Notes under the pieces: generated by a model
Databases searched by the model: none
What the model was told of the DNA's origin: nothing
Seen by the model: only the letters and a program-made list of their open reading frames with translations
Origin: Aotearoamyces nothofagi
Lineage: Eukaryota; Ascomycota; Leotiomycetes; Leotiales; Tympanidaceae
Reading direction: 5' to 3'
NCBI GenBank assembly: GCA_015345905.1
Contig: JADDTR010000004.1
Span: 1,240,001-1,304,000 of the forward strand
Length of the DNA: 64,000 bases
Shown: positions 47,146 to 57,626 of the stretch, in pieces
Layout of the letters: each line of letters begins with the position of its first letter
Numbering within the stretch: the stretch's first letter is position 1
Made by a program: the position numbers and the translations under genes

Positions 47146-47541
47146 ATGGTATGTAATTGCTTTCAGGCCAGCTTTCGGTCATTGACATTCATTCAAGGCA
47201 CCCAAGGACGATATTTCTACTGAGCCTCCATGCCACCCTCGGGCAGTAAGTGCCTCCTCTAGTGAGGAACTCCCTCAATGCTAACTTCATGTAGTGCGCG
47301 ATCCAAGGCAAGATTCCTCTTAAAAGTCTGGACATGCTCCTCAACTAACAAGGCACAAGATTGTCTAGTAAAGAACTCTTACAACGAAGAGAGGTGTAGA
47401 TCCCAGGTCGATGCACTATACGAGTGCTGTAATGCTTTCTACGAGAAGAATGGTGACGAAGCAAAGACAGTGAGCTGTCCGAAGGCAAACCTATTGAGGT
47501 TGAAGATGAGGCAGAGAGCTAACGACAAGCTGTCAAAATGA
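47146..47541 (+). CDS. CMC4: Mitochondrial twin-CX9C protein CMC4
   Basis: Four coding exons (47146-47148, 47198-47245, 47295-47307, 47360-47541) give 81 residues. The first coding exon is just the ATG, the third is 13 nt. Both CX9C pairs are visible: C-HPRACAIQD-C and C-RSQVDALYE-C, which form the disulfide-linked helical hairpin of intermembrane-space proteins imported through Mia40. PCHPRACAIQDCL is the CMC4 hallmark. Human CMC4 and yeast Cmc4 are linked to respiratory-chain biogenesis; the exact role is unsettled. The third intron (47308-47359) must use a GC donor (GCAAGA) to preserve the motif, since no GT lies near enough; its branch site is CTAAC. The other introns are GT-AG, 49 nt. 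Confidence 0.9.
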
Positions 47542-48798
47542 ATACTTTAACTATACACAATAGTACTTCAACTGTACATAATAGTTGATTCATCGTAATA
47601 GACAGGCCTCGGTGAGGTGATTCTCAATGTTTAGTGATTGGTTCTGATGGCAATATAACGCTCCATTTCGTATGTCCACCTTCAGCCCTACAAGAGGTCA
47701 GGCAACGTTAATACAGAGCGTCGGTGTCTTTCTCGACGTCAATTAGCGCGTTAAATCAAGCATTGATTGCTTCCAACGAGACTCTAAACATGGCGTCTTG
47801 GTTTATTACATTGTTGAAGAAGGAAACTTTTTTGAGGCGAACTTTTCGTTTTATGTTTCGATTTGCGCTAGACTTACTTAGGAGTTTGCGCCTCAGGTAC
47901 AGCTTTATACCTATCGACGAACCAGAAACTCCCGCCAGTATTGGGAGGCAACTTTTGATTCATTACCTCTTTAGACTTCACCATGGTCAATATTTAAATA
48001 GAATCGCCTTCAATATTAAATCAGGGCGTTTTGCTATAATGATATATGCAACAAGAAATAGATTGAATAGTAGGTGTCTACTAAGGTACAGTCGAATCAG
48101 AAGAAAAGTGCCATCAGTCAAGCCAAACGAAATCTTTAGAGTTGCCATTCATATGAAACTGACTATCAAAAAGTTAGGCCCAGGATACTCACAACTAGCT
48201 ATGTGGAATATTATAACTTGAAGGCTGGCATTTCACCTATAGCGCTAGAGGGCTATAACAATTTAATAAAAGTAAAAATGTAGCTTTGAGGGCTGGTAGC
48301 TTAAAAAGCGGTATCAATACAGCAAGATGGCAGATTGGTATGAAGCTGCATAACTTACTATTGCCCAGACTACCTGTAAATTGGAATTCTGGATGAGACT
48401 TTGCTCTATATCTTTTGAGCTGATTACCCAACTGTACTTCGTCTAGTGGAGATTCATGTCTGAGACTTCTAAGACTAATTTCCATACTATTAAATGCTAT
48501 AATTGAGGAAGATTCTTCAGCCAAACCTAATACAACTTCGTTAGTAGCAAGGAATATAATATTGCAATCAGTCACGAGAATTGAGATGTGGTTCACGATT
48601 CTGGAGGGGAGCTTGAATCGTTTAGCGCTTATGCGCTTTATTGGAAACGCGCCTCAGGTACCAAAGTAAAACAAACGCGAAAGAGCTCCTACCACTGAGC
48701 TCTGTAATCATGGACGCATTGCACTGAGGATTCTAGCAGCATTCTCCTTGTGATAAGTCCAAAAGATTCATGAGGCCTTTTCTTAACGAAGTTACATT
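47542..48798. other. Interval with possible coding relics
   Basis: A/T-rich. A 119-codon minus frame (48596-48237) contains a good GTAAGT donor near 48355 whose best acceptor gives a product of about 88 residues; further left, minus-strand fragments in different frames suggest a decayed gene. No family is recognisable. A plus frame at 47724-48221 is the complement of these fragments and looks fortuitous. Confidence 0.35.
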
Positions 48799-51700
48799 AT
48801 GGCCCCAATAACACGGAGTGGTCTTTCCCAGACCCCCCGAAACACAACCTTAAATTCCCAGGTAGGAATCTTTATCCTATTCAGATTCTCGAAAGATCGC
48901 AACCACTAACGGCTGTGCAGAATTTTCGTGAAGGAAGTTGGGAATTCGCAGGAGTATGTTGCCCTCGGCCTAGATCTTACAAGGAGCTCGATGGCTAACA
49001 AATAATAGTCTGAACCGCGATCCGAAGACTCTCGAGAAGCGTCAGAAGAACCTAGGTCTTATGATGGCGTAGATGTTGAGTACGATGATGAGGAAAGTAG
49101 TAAGTCTCCAGTTGCACAACTATCTTGTTCCTGCGAAGAGGCTCAGCTGTACTGACTGTTACTTACAGATTCTGAAGGATCCCACGCCCTATTAGAAACA
49201 ACCGAAGATCATGAAGACATTCTACACCCTCTACGTGAAGCAGCAAACCGAGTGGGACGTGAAGTGGAGAGGTTTGCCGAGGTTCTAGATGGATACAATC
49301 CTCTGAAGGCTATCGATGATGCAGAAAAACACGACATGACTTTTGATCTTATCGATCTCTACCATAACATTGCTATTGAGACAGTGGAGCGCCTTCGTGA
49401 TCAACATGCCTCAGAAAGGAAACGCGAAGATGGTGCACGATGGACAGGGAAGTTACGGGCCTCCAAAAACAGCCAAGACATAGATGCCATGGATACAGAC
49501 GATGGCGATGATTTTGAACACCTGCCACTGGACTCGAAGACTACTACTGTACAGGACCTGAATCGTTGGGAGCAGGAAGCCCGCACCTGGGATCTATTAC
49601 GTCGAATGATCAATCTTCGGTATGCCCAAGATGATTCTGTCACAAAGACACCTGAACCTATCCATCGTTATTCCTCAGAGCGCCAAGTTTGGAGGACATT
49701 CTTGCAATCAGATCCATTAGCTTTGGAACGAGACACAGTTTTAAGATGGTTAAAAGAAACTGCAGACGATTCGGGCGAAGATATCGACGTCTTAGTCCAC
49801 GAACTTCAACAAAATGCAGAACGTGGCGATATTATCGCTCACGGTTGGCTTCATACCAAGTCGGCAATTAAAAATCAGAAGCGCATACACACTTGGCCAC
49901 ACACCCTCGATCCATCCTCCCCAGAAGTTCAAAGAGTACACCTTAATACTTCGCGGACGGAGCCTCTGATCACACAACTTGATCCAGATGCGCCCACCCG
50001 CCAAGACCGAAAACTTGAGGTTCAGGATGAATATTTCGAACGGGCTATTTGGCTCGGATGCTATGAAATGCTTCGTAGGGGCAAGAATGCTGAAGATATT
50101 AGGGAGTGGTGTCGGGACCGAACTGAAATCTGGAGAGCGGTCAGCATGTCTGGTTTGCCAGATGATGACGCGGATGCCGATGAGCACACGTCCGATTACG
50201 CATCTACTGCACTTTGGCGACGTATGTGCTTTTCGTTGGCTCGAAGAGGTGGCGGCGATGAATATGAACATGCAGTGTATGGCATTCTGAGCGGAGATCT
50301 AGCCAGCGTCCAACCTGTATGTCGCTCAGTTGACGACTTCTTGTTCGCACATTATAATGCCCTTCTAAGAAGCCAATATGAGGCTTATTTACGAGCTCAC
50401 CATGCGAGCCGGGCACCAGCGGACGTCGTTCAAACATTTGGTGTATTTGACGCTCTGCAGTTCCACGGCGATCCCAAGACTGTCGGAAAGCGCCTGACGG
50501 ATTTATTCAAGACAGATCCTAGCTTGGAGATAGAAGCAAAGCAACCGATGAAGATGATCCAGGGTGTTCTAATCGCCAAGCAGTTTGAAAACTTCATCTA
50601 CCAGCAGGGATTGGCATTGTCGAAGTACTCAAACGCAGATATAGAATCGAAGCTCATTCCGAGATTCGACATCAGTCCGGAAAATGAGGATACAACTGCA
50701 TACATTACGCTTGATGACCACGATGGCTTGAGAGTCCTTACTCATATGCTTCTTGCCTTTAAAAGCCTAGGAATGAGCTTTGGTAGTGGGATCAAACCTT
50801 ATGCAATTGAGAATATAATTGTGGCATACATCAGCTTCCTTCGATTGGCGGGTAAAGAAGAGCTCATACCACTGTATGCTTCTCAGTTATCCGAAGAGAG
50901 ATGCTACGCCACTCTCGGTAGAGAGTTGGTAGATATTACCGATCCTGAGCAACGAATCACCCAAATCCGGTTAATGAAGGAGCTTGGCCTAGATGTGCAG
51001 AAATTTGTCCGATACCAGACTCGATTCCTCGTACAGGATTATCCAGACAAGACAGAAGGATATCCAGCCCTGGGAAAATTCAAGATTTTAGACGAACAAG
51101 ATGGAGCTGATGGCTTTAGCAAGCAGATAAGAACTGATTTTATTGGAGCCGATGTTGACAGAATTGATATGCTACTAGTCCGTAGTATGGAATGGCACCT
51201 ACTAGTCGATGGCCTGTGGTCTGAGACATTCCGTACAGGTGCTTTGCTATATAAGCGTTTCTATAGTAAGCATGGCTACCATCCTGCAAAGTAATTGCTA
51301 ACAAAGCTACAGAGCAGATGAAACTTTCCGCGGCTAGGGAGTTAGCGAAGCAGGTCCCAAGCTCTGTGATATCACTAAGCAAAACGCAACTTTTGCTAGG
51401 TGAAAGCGTTGATCTGATAGGACTTGAGGCTGATGAAGAAGATATCACTGAACGGCTTGACGGCACTGCGGAGGAGAAGATGCTCTTGAAGAAACATATG
51501 GCTGCCGAGGCCAAGAGCTTCCTGGATCTTGAGAACCTCGTCCAGGCACTAGATTTTATCGAGAGTGCTGCCGATATAGCAGATTCCTTGAAGGGATCGT
51601 AAGTCTTTCCCTTGATGATTTAGAGACCCGACTAATGCCTAGGAAGGAACACCAAGTTGAAAAAAGAGTTTCGCATGCAGTTTCACTCAAATTTTGCGCC

Positions 51701-52133
51701 TCTCAAAGCAAGCGTCAGTAGGCTCTTGCAGGACTGGCTTCTTACAAGTCAGAAAGGTAAGGTACCATCCTGTTTAATATTGTGCCATAGGCTGACTAGA
51801 TTCGTAGAGGAGCCAGAATTCAAGTTGCTTCGGGAAGCTTATCTTCCGGAAGTTATCTTGGCTTACGATGGCATTCTTCACTTTGCGGGCCTCTTCTTGT
51901 CACGCGACAACTTTCTAGAATGCTTAGATCTATCAACCGTCATCGCTGCTGAGGACTCAGATCTTGCGGAGTTGTTCGTTAAGACAGGACGAATGCCAGA
52001 ACTGGTAAATGCGCTAGCTGGCAATAGCAAATCTCTCTTATATAGCACTGCACCTGACAAGAGTAGGCCTAAGCATAGCAAGAAGCTAAGGGAGAAAGGA
52101 TGGTCTCGAGAAATCTGGAATATCAAGCTGTAG
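48799..52133 (+). CDS. nup84: Nuclear pore protein Nup84/Nup107
   Basis: Six exons (48799-48861, 49009-49099, 49169-51265, 51313-51598, 51647-51756, 51808-52133) give 990 residues. The acidic, disordered N-tail (to about residue 50) precedes an alpha-helical solenoid with family segments FAEVLDGYNPLKAIDDAEKH, WEQEARTWDLLRRMINLRY, YFERAIWLGCYEMLRRGK and REAYLPEVILAYDGILHFAG. Nup84 is a scaffold member of the Y-shaped (Nup84/Nup107-160) complex that coats the pore membrane. Exon joins were chosen to keep the family reading: RFYKQMKLSAARELAKQVP at 51265/51313 and SQKEEPEFKLLREAYLPE at 51756/51808. The last intron is 51 nt, a multiple of three with no stop, so retention would add 17 residues without a frame change. 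Confidence 0.92.
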
Positions 52134-52814
52134 AATAATACGACTTGTAGGAGTATAATTTTGGGCATTTCCATTTTTACTTAGACAAATTATTTTTGCT
52201 ATATGCAGTTATCAAGTGCCGAGACGATTTATATCGTCATGACGTGACAGCAGAAAGTGTCTAGCAATTGACTTTTCTTATGAAATTAATTTCTAACATA
52301 GGACTTGCTAAATATATTATAATTTATTTCGTCACGACCTGGCAACAGGAAATCTGTCTAGCAAGTGAATTTCCTGCATATATAAATATCCCAGCAATAC
52401 TCAATGTTGTAAAGCGTCGACATTTCTAATACTAGATATCCCGGTGTAAGCATGTGGTGTCTGCGAGCGGGACGAATACATAGTTTTTGAGTCCAGACTG
52501 TGACGAAAAAGTAGACGACGTTGAAAGTGGCAGCGGTGGCGAAGACTTCAACGACGACAAGATTCGAAATAACGACAGAATTTTCAATATCGACGGTAGA
52601 ATCATATTGTGTATTATACTACATTGAGAGGAGGCACCGTGGAATTTGTACCACATGATTCTGAGAACCTTTGTCGTGGTAAGAGTAAGGAGGTGAATAC
52701 AGATACTCTATGCGCACACGAAGTTTGGGTATTACGACGTCGCTGAATGCAAACAAAAACACCGAAACGCTCCAAGACACCGTCATAATCCCTTTCCAAC
52801 CCTCTATCTCAGTC
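52134..52814. other. Convergent 3' interval with an imperfect direct repeat
   Basis: A/T-rich. Two related segments at about 52230-52285 and 52330-52375 share TCGTCA-GAC-TG-CA-CAG-AAA and TGTCTAGCAA. Short frames near 52440-52700 have no support. Confidence 0.45.
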
Positions 52815-53705
52815 CTACAAGGTCTGCCATACTGCCTCTACAACCAATGCAACTACCAACCCAACCAAACTCCTCCCTACCATCCTCCTATCTGCCGCAC
52901 TCGAGGCAACCGAAAACCCTGTCGCTGTTGTTGTACTTGCCGCAGTTCCGTAAATCGAACAAGTCGATGGGCTCCCCTGGCATGCCTCACTGCTTAAGCT
53001 GCTACAAATGCTAGTTGCTGAACTTTCCGCCAGATTTCCTATAGTTTGTGTCGGGGTAATTGTAGTTCCTCCATTTGCTGCTGCAATAGTGACTGCGTAG
53101 CCTACTGCACCTTCAAGGTCTGCAGTACATACCGCATAATTTGCTGAGCAGGCACTGTATGCGGACGAACATGCTGCAGAATTGGTGAAGGAGGTTGCAA
53201 TAACAGGGTAGGGGAAGTATGCATTGGAGACGTAGGTTATCGATGCTGCGGTGGTGGTGGTGGCTGCTATAGCAGCAGTATTGCTGACCGTGCTTGTTAT
53301 TACGATAACTATACCGGAGGAGGTTGTAGTTATTGCAGTTACAGTAGCTGGAGTGGTACTTGTTGTGTCTGAGCCAACTGAGATTGTTCCAGTACAGTAC
53401 GCTCCTACGGGACAGCAAGCTGCATTTCCGGCATTGTCTTGGGAGCAAACACTGCCAGAACTGCAACAGACCGATGCTGCATCAGCTGCTGTGAGTGTAG
53501 AGCAAGAGCTTGGGCAGTTCTGCCGCTTTACCAGTTCGAAGGAATCTTGTTCCGGCTCTGTGTCGCTGGATATGAGAGTGTCGTTGAGGTATGATAGTCT
53601 GGAATCTGAGAGGAATGCTGGGGAAAAGGCTGAGATATCGGAGGGATGTGCCGAGCTGGAGATGACAAGAATGGAGACGTGGAATGCGATTCCGAGAAGC
53701 CGCAT
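52815..53705 (-). CDS. Secreted, GPI-anchored Cys/Ser/Thr-rich protein
   Basis: A single exon of 296 residues. The N-terminus MRLLGIAFHVSILVISSSAH is a signal peptide. A Kex2-type site (VKRQ) near residue 60 would free a domain beginning QNCPSSC, with a Cys-rich part (CCSSGSVCSQDNAGNAACC). Long Ser/Thr/Ala stretches follow, suited to O-glycosylation, then a second Cys-bearing segment (CSSAYSACSANYAVC). The hydrophobic C-terminus SLVGLVVALVVEAVW after Ser-Ser-Ala is a GPI attachment signal. It should lie at the plasma membrane or cell wall. The Cys pattern is shared by many ascomycete wall proteins of unknown role; I cannot name a ligand. Confidence 0.8.
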   Translation of the reverse strand: MRLLGIAFHVSILVISSSAHPSDISAFSPAFLSDSRLSYLNDTLISSDTEPEQDSFELVKRQNCPSSCSTLTAADAASVCCSSGSVCSQDNAGNAACCPVGAYCTGTISVGSDTTSTTPATVTAITTTSSGIVIVITSTVSNTAAIAATTTTAASITYVSNAYFPYPVIATSFTNSAACSSAYSACSANYAVCTADLEGAVGYAVTIAAANGGTTITPTQTIGNLAESSATSICSSLSSEACQGSPSTCSIYGTAASTTTATGFSVASSAADRRMVGRSLVGLVVALVVEAVWQTL

Positions 53706-54175
53706 TTTTTGCAGGAATACGGAATGGAGCTATATTTTGATTGAAGTCTTTATTTGAAGGAAGTGGTCGCAGGAGGTGGCTCAATTGGCTTGTTGCTCAG
53801 TCCGTTGCGCAATGCTATAAGACCGACAAGCTTTTGTGTTGACACGAGAGATTTCCCCGCAAACTGGGCTTCACGGCTGGAGAGAGCTTCGCAATGCACG
53901 AGACCCTCCTAAAAGTGAGATTCGGGAGGATAGAGAAGGTATAGATTGGCATCAAACGGTTTGAATTGATCTGCAGCAGTTTTGAACGTTCTGGATATTC
54001 AAGTTTTGCGTCACCGCACCCACATGCCTATCTGCCAATCGTACTCGTGATAACTACAGCAACGGCATTAGATCCTGGACGCTGCAGCCCTAATTCCAAG
54101 GCACAGATCATTCCTACAGCCTTGCGGCCGACTACCAGCCTCAGCCTCACCTTCATCTCGAGATGTAGTACGGCA
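53706..54175. promoter_or_regulatory. Divergent region between GPI protein and Rad10 genes
   Basis: 470 bp between facing-away starts. An in-frame extension of the Rad10 frame reaches back to 53966 but looks like leader, with no family similarity. Confidence 0.4.
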
Positions 54176-55363
54176 ATGGACGAGTTCGATGAATTCGGTG
54201 ATGCAGACTTCCTCGAGGCTCTCGCTGCCTCTGAGGCTTCATCCGCGCCTTCCTCTGCGCGTCCAAAACCCGTGCAACCCACACCACAGCGGCTCGAGAA
54301 ACCACCCATTCCTTCACCCTCCACCGGTCCCAAGGTCGTACAACCTACCCCTCAAGCGTTACCCAGTCGCTCTGCTGGGTCCTCTATCCTAGTCTCACCG
54401 AGACAGAAAGGCAATCCGATCCTAACACATCTACGTTCTCTGCCATGGGAATACTCCGACATCCCGGCCGACTACGTCCTTGGTTTGACAACATGCGCGC
54501 TGTTCCTATCACTCAAGTACCACCGCTTACATCCGGAATACATCTATAACCGCATCAGAGGTCTACAAGGGAAATATAATCTTCGTATCCTCCTCACAAT
54601 GGTGGATATTGGCAACCATGAAGACAGCTTAAAGGAGCTATCGAAGACAAGTCTGATAAACAACGTCACGGTGATCCTATGCTGGAGCGCCGCAGAGGCA
54701 GCGCGGTATCTAGAATTATACAAGAGCTACGAACATGCGAATCCTACGGCGGCGATACGAGGGCAGCAAAGTACGAGTTATGCGGATAAATTGGTCGACT
54801 TCATTACCGTACCGCGGAGCATTAATAAGACAGATGCCGTCAGCTTGGTCAGTGCATTCGGGAGTGTACGGGCGGCAGTGAATGCGAGACCAGAGGAAGT
54901 GGCAGTTATAGGTGGATGGGGAGAGAAGAAGGTTAGGAGATGGTGTGGGGTTGTGCAGGAGCCGTTTCGCGTGAGGAAGACGGCGAGGAGGATACTGGGT
55001 ACGCGGGACGACGCGACGGGCGAGGCTGAGGGCACCAACCCATCAGGGACCTTTGAAACTGCAGGTCCATTGAGTCGTATATCGCTAACAGACACTCACT
55101 CTGCCGCGGAGCGGACTTCCATCCCAGAAGCCACCCCAGATCCAGCCAGCAAGACGCCAGCCACCGCACCAGACCCCCCAGCCGCGCCGTTCCAAATGTA
55201 TGAGCCAAGCGACGACGACGACGACGACGAAGAGGCCCTAATTCTCGCCGCAGTGGAAGCAGACGAGCGCCTAGCTAAAGAGAAGAAGAGAGAGCAAAAC
55301 AACAAGGACAATGAACTCAGCGATGGAATTGCAGCCGCACTCGCAAAGCTCAGGAAGAACTGA
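54176..55363 (+). CDS. rad10: DNA repair endonuclease subunit Rad10/ERCC1 (Swi10)
   Basis: A single exon of 395 residues starting MDEFDEFGDADFLEAL. The disordered N-tail has two near-copies of KPVQPTPQ / KVVQPTPQ. The central nuclease-like domain reads NPILTHLRSLPWEYSDIPAD, CALFLSLKYHRLHPEYIYNR and VTVILCWSAAEAARYLELYK; as in all ERCC1 proteins it lacks the metal-binding ERK motif. A double helix-hairpin-helix domain follows (KLVDFITVPRSINKTDAV, EEVAVIGGWGEKKVRRW) that binds the XPF/Rad1 partner and single-stranded DNA. The complex cuts 5' of lesions in nucleotide excision repair and trims flaps in single-strand annealing. The C-tail is acidic with a run of seven Asp, then a basic coiled segment. 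Confidence 0.95.
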   Translation: MDEFDEFGDADFLEALAASEASSAPSSARPKPVQPTPQRLEKPPIPSPSTGPKVVQPTPQALPSRSAGSSILVSPRQKGNPILTHLRSLPWEYSDIPADYVLGLTTCALFLSLKYHRLHPEYIYNRIRGLQGKYNLRILLTMVDIGNHEDSLKELSKTSLINNVTVILCWSAAEAARYLELYKSYEHANPTAAIRGQQSTSYADKLVDFITVPRSINKTDAVSLVSAFGSVRAAVNARPEEVAVIGGWGEKKVRRWCGVVQEPFRVRKTARRILGTRDDATGEAEGTNPSGTFETAGPLSRISLTDTHSAAERTSIPEATPDPASKTPATAPDPPAAPFQMYEPSDDDDDDEEALILAAVEADERLAKEKKREQNNKDNELSDGIAAALAKLRKN

Positions 55364-56246
55364 TGAGATTGCACATTCCAGCTTCAACCCATGGATATGA
55401 CGAAGCTAAATACATGCATAGATATACGCGGTTAGTAAGGATCTGCTGCGAATGATACCTTCGATGCTGTTTTCATATAGACGGCGGCGGTGGAGGAGGA
55501 GGGGGAGTAATAGAGCCACAGCTCCCGCATCTTTCTTCAGCTCCAGCTGAAACCGAAACCCTCATGCTGAGATCTATGGATGGATAGTGAACTCATCAGC
55601 GCACCTATCAACATCAACATCAAACATATTTGGGCATTTATGTATTTCTGTTGCAGCTTTGCCTGCGTATATACCACTATATATCAACTACGCTACCCTA
55701 CCCTACCCAGACACAACACAGCACAGCACACGCCAACCGACCTCATAGCCCAAGAAAAATACAAACACGTAAGACATCAAGGGAACGGAGCTGCATAGCT
55801 ACGTGGGCATCATACAAATCACATCCATCCAATAACATCTCATCCTGAAATTCAATTCATGTCAATTCCATCATCTATCTACAAACTCTCATCCCCATGC
55901 CCGTCATCTACAAAACTCCCAAATACAATCCACACCCGTGGACGTTTCTTTCCTTCTTTCCTGTTGAACTCTTCATCGAAAGGGAAAAGACCCGCTCTAT
56001 GCAAAAAAAAAAAAAGACCCTGTCCTATAACGCCATTCCTATGCTTAATTTGTCTGTACTGAATATGTGTATGAATCGAACTAGGAGAGAGAGAAAGACG
56101 TGATAGGTGCGACGACAAAAAGGGGAGTGCTTGCTTGCTTGCTGGCAAGAAACGAATGTGTAGAGATGGCATACGTCATCTCAACCCCCCATTTGCGACT
56201 AAGGCTATTCATCGAGAAGTGTAATCCACAACGAGCTCCATTCTCT
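55364..56246. other. Convergent 3' interval
   Basis: Between the Rad10 gene and the next minus gene. Contains a GGCGG/GGAGG run at 55480-55510, a CTACCCTACCC repeat near 55693, A12 near 56006 and a TTGCTTGCTTGCT run near 56131. No gene. Confidence 0.5.
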
Positions 56247-57626
56247 TTAGATCGTCACCGTATCGTCCTCCAGCCGGTTCGAATTCTCCTGCCCGGCCTT
56301 TGAGGGGACCTGTGACATCCGCGGTCCAGAAAACTTTGAATTAGCCTTCGGAAGTGCGGACGGCATGGCATTAGCGTTTGCAGGTAGCAAGACCGGTGAT
56401 GTGGGAGAATCGGCCTCGCCGGAGCTTTCGCTTACATTTATCGAAGGCGGAGGTCTGACATTACGAGCACGCGAATCCAGCGAGGTTGCTTGTGGAAGGC
56501 CCGAATCCGCGCTGGCTATAGTTATGAGAACGGGTCTGGGCATGCCTTCTCGCGTCTCGGATTTTGTGCGTGATGAAGAGAGGAGGGAGGGGAGGGGGAC
56601 CTCCTCGATCGAGTCCTGGGATAGTCTGCGATTGGCCACGGCAGAGAACAGTGGCGATGCTCTCATGTGCCTTGAATGGCCATCTGATTCTGAAGATTGC
56701 GACTGGCTTCGTCCTCTCTGGATGCGGCTCCTTTGTGGAGTCAACGTGCCATGCGTCTTGGCTTGAGAACTAGGCCTCGTGTATACTCTTGCTAACTCTA
56801 ATTCCGAAGGAGTCTCGCCTCGTCGTATTTTCTCCTCCACAGCTCTGCCCGTCACCTTTCGGCTCAGACTGAGACTTGATCTCTCAAAACCCCTTTGGCT
56901 GCTACCTCTACTGCCACTTCGATCTCGGTTGGCCTGTTCTTTCCCTTCCATGATCTTTGCTGAAGGTGGAGGCTGCAACATCCACCTTGTCGCACCTTTG
57001 CTGGTTGGTTGTGAGCTGACAACTGGAGGATGTAGATCATTGACTGGTGGATTGCGCGCAATATAATAAGGAGAAGTCTCCTCTTCTTTGAATGGCCCAC
57101 TCTTGCTCAATCGACCTTCCAATGCTCGTAGCGTTGATCCGACTGATGATCCAGCTGTTGCCAAAGCTTCTCTAATTCTCTGTCCAGCTCCAGGCGAATC
57201 ACTACCCCATAGTTCCTCGTCTTCCCTCTGGTATCGTTTTCTATTCCAATTGTCGCCGGATAACCTTTGACTGTCCACCATAGTTGGACTACTTCCACCT
57301 TCAGTACTCAAGCCACCGTCGCTCACGGTACTACTACCAGGCCCGGCACTGTTTAGATGCATTGTACTAGCATTTTTGCTGCCTTCTTTGTCTCCCTTTC
57401 GTTTCGATGGTCCTGGTCCGAGCATAATCTCCTCGTTCCAATAGGGGTTCGTCGAGAAAGGCGAAGGATGTCGGTATAGGCCAGGCTGTTCCTTCTCGAG
57501 TTGAAGCTTTTCCGCATGCTCACGTTTCGCCGTCTTCTTCGCCTGGCGCCGATGGCTGACTTTGGAGCAGGCTGAACAAGACAGCACGTAGAATATCACT
57601 GACTGGATCCCGTACTGAATCGACAT
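56247..57626 (-). CDS. Conserved fungal protein with N-terminal membrane segment
   Basis: A single exon of 459 residues. The start MSIQYGIQSVIFYVLSCSAC is a signal anchor or membrane segment, followed at once by a basic stretch (KVSHRRQAKKTAKREHAEKL) and then PGLYRHPSPFSTNPYWNEEI, a segment I recognise as conserved among filamentous ascomycetes. The remainder is Ser/Pro/Arg-rich and disordered, with a helical part near residue 150 (IREALATAGSSVGSTLRALE). No function is known to me. Topology suggests a membrane-tethered cytosolic protein. An upstream in-frame Met at 57677 adds 17 residues that would spoil the membrane start, so 57626 is preferred. Confidence 0.75.
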   Translation of the reverse strand: MSIQYGIQSVIFYVLSCSACSKVSHRRQAKKTAKREHAEKLQLEKEQPGLYRHPSPFSTNPYWNEEIMLGPGPSKRKGDKEGSKNASTMHLNSAGPGSSTVSDGGLSTEGGSSPTMVDSQRLSGDNWNRKRYQREDEELWGSDSPGAGQRIREALATAGSSVGSTLRALEGRLSKSGPFKEEETSPYYIARNPPVNDLHPPVVSSQPTSKGATRWMLQPPPSAKIMEGKEQANRDRSGSRGSSQRGFERSSLSLSRKVTGRAVEEKIRRGETPSELELARVYTRPSSQAKTHGTLTPQRSRIQRGRSQSQSSESDGHSRHMRASPLFSAVANRRLSQDSIEEVPLPSLLSSSRTKSETREGMPRPVLITIASADSGLPQATSLDSRARNVRPPPSINVSESSGEADSPTSPVLLPANANAMPSALPKANSKFSGPRMSQVPSKAGQENSNRLEDDTVTI

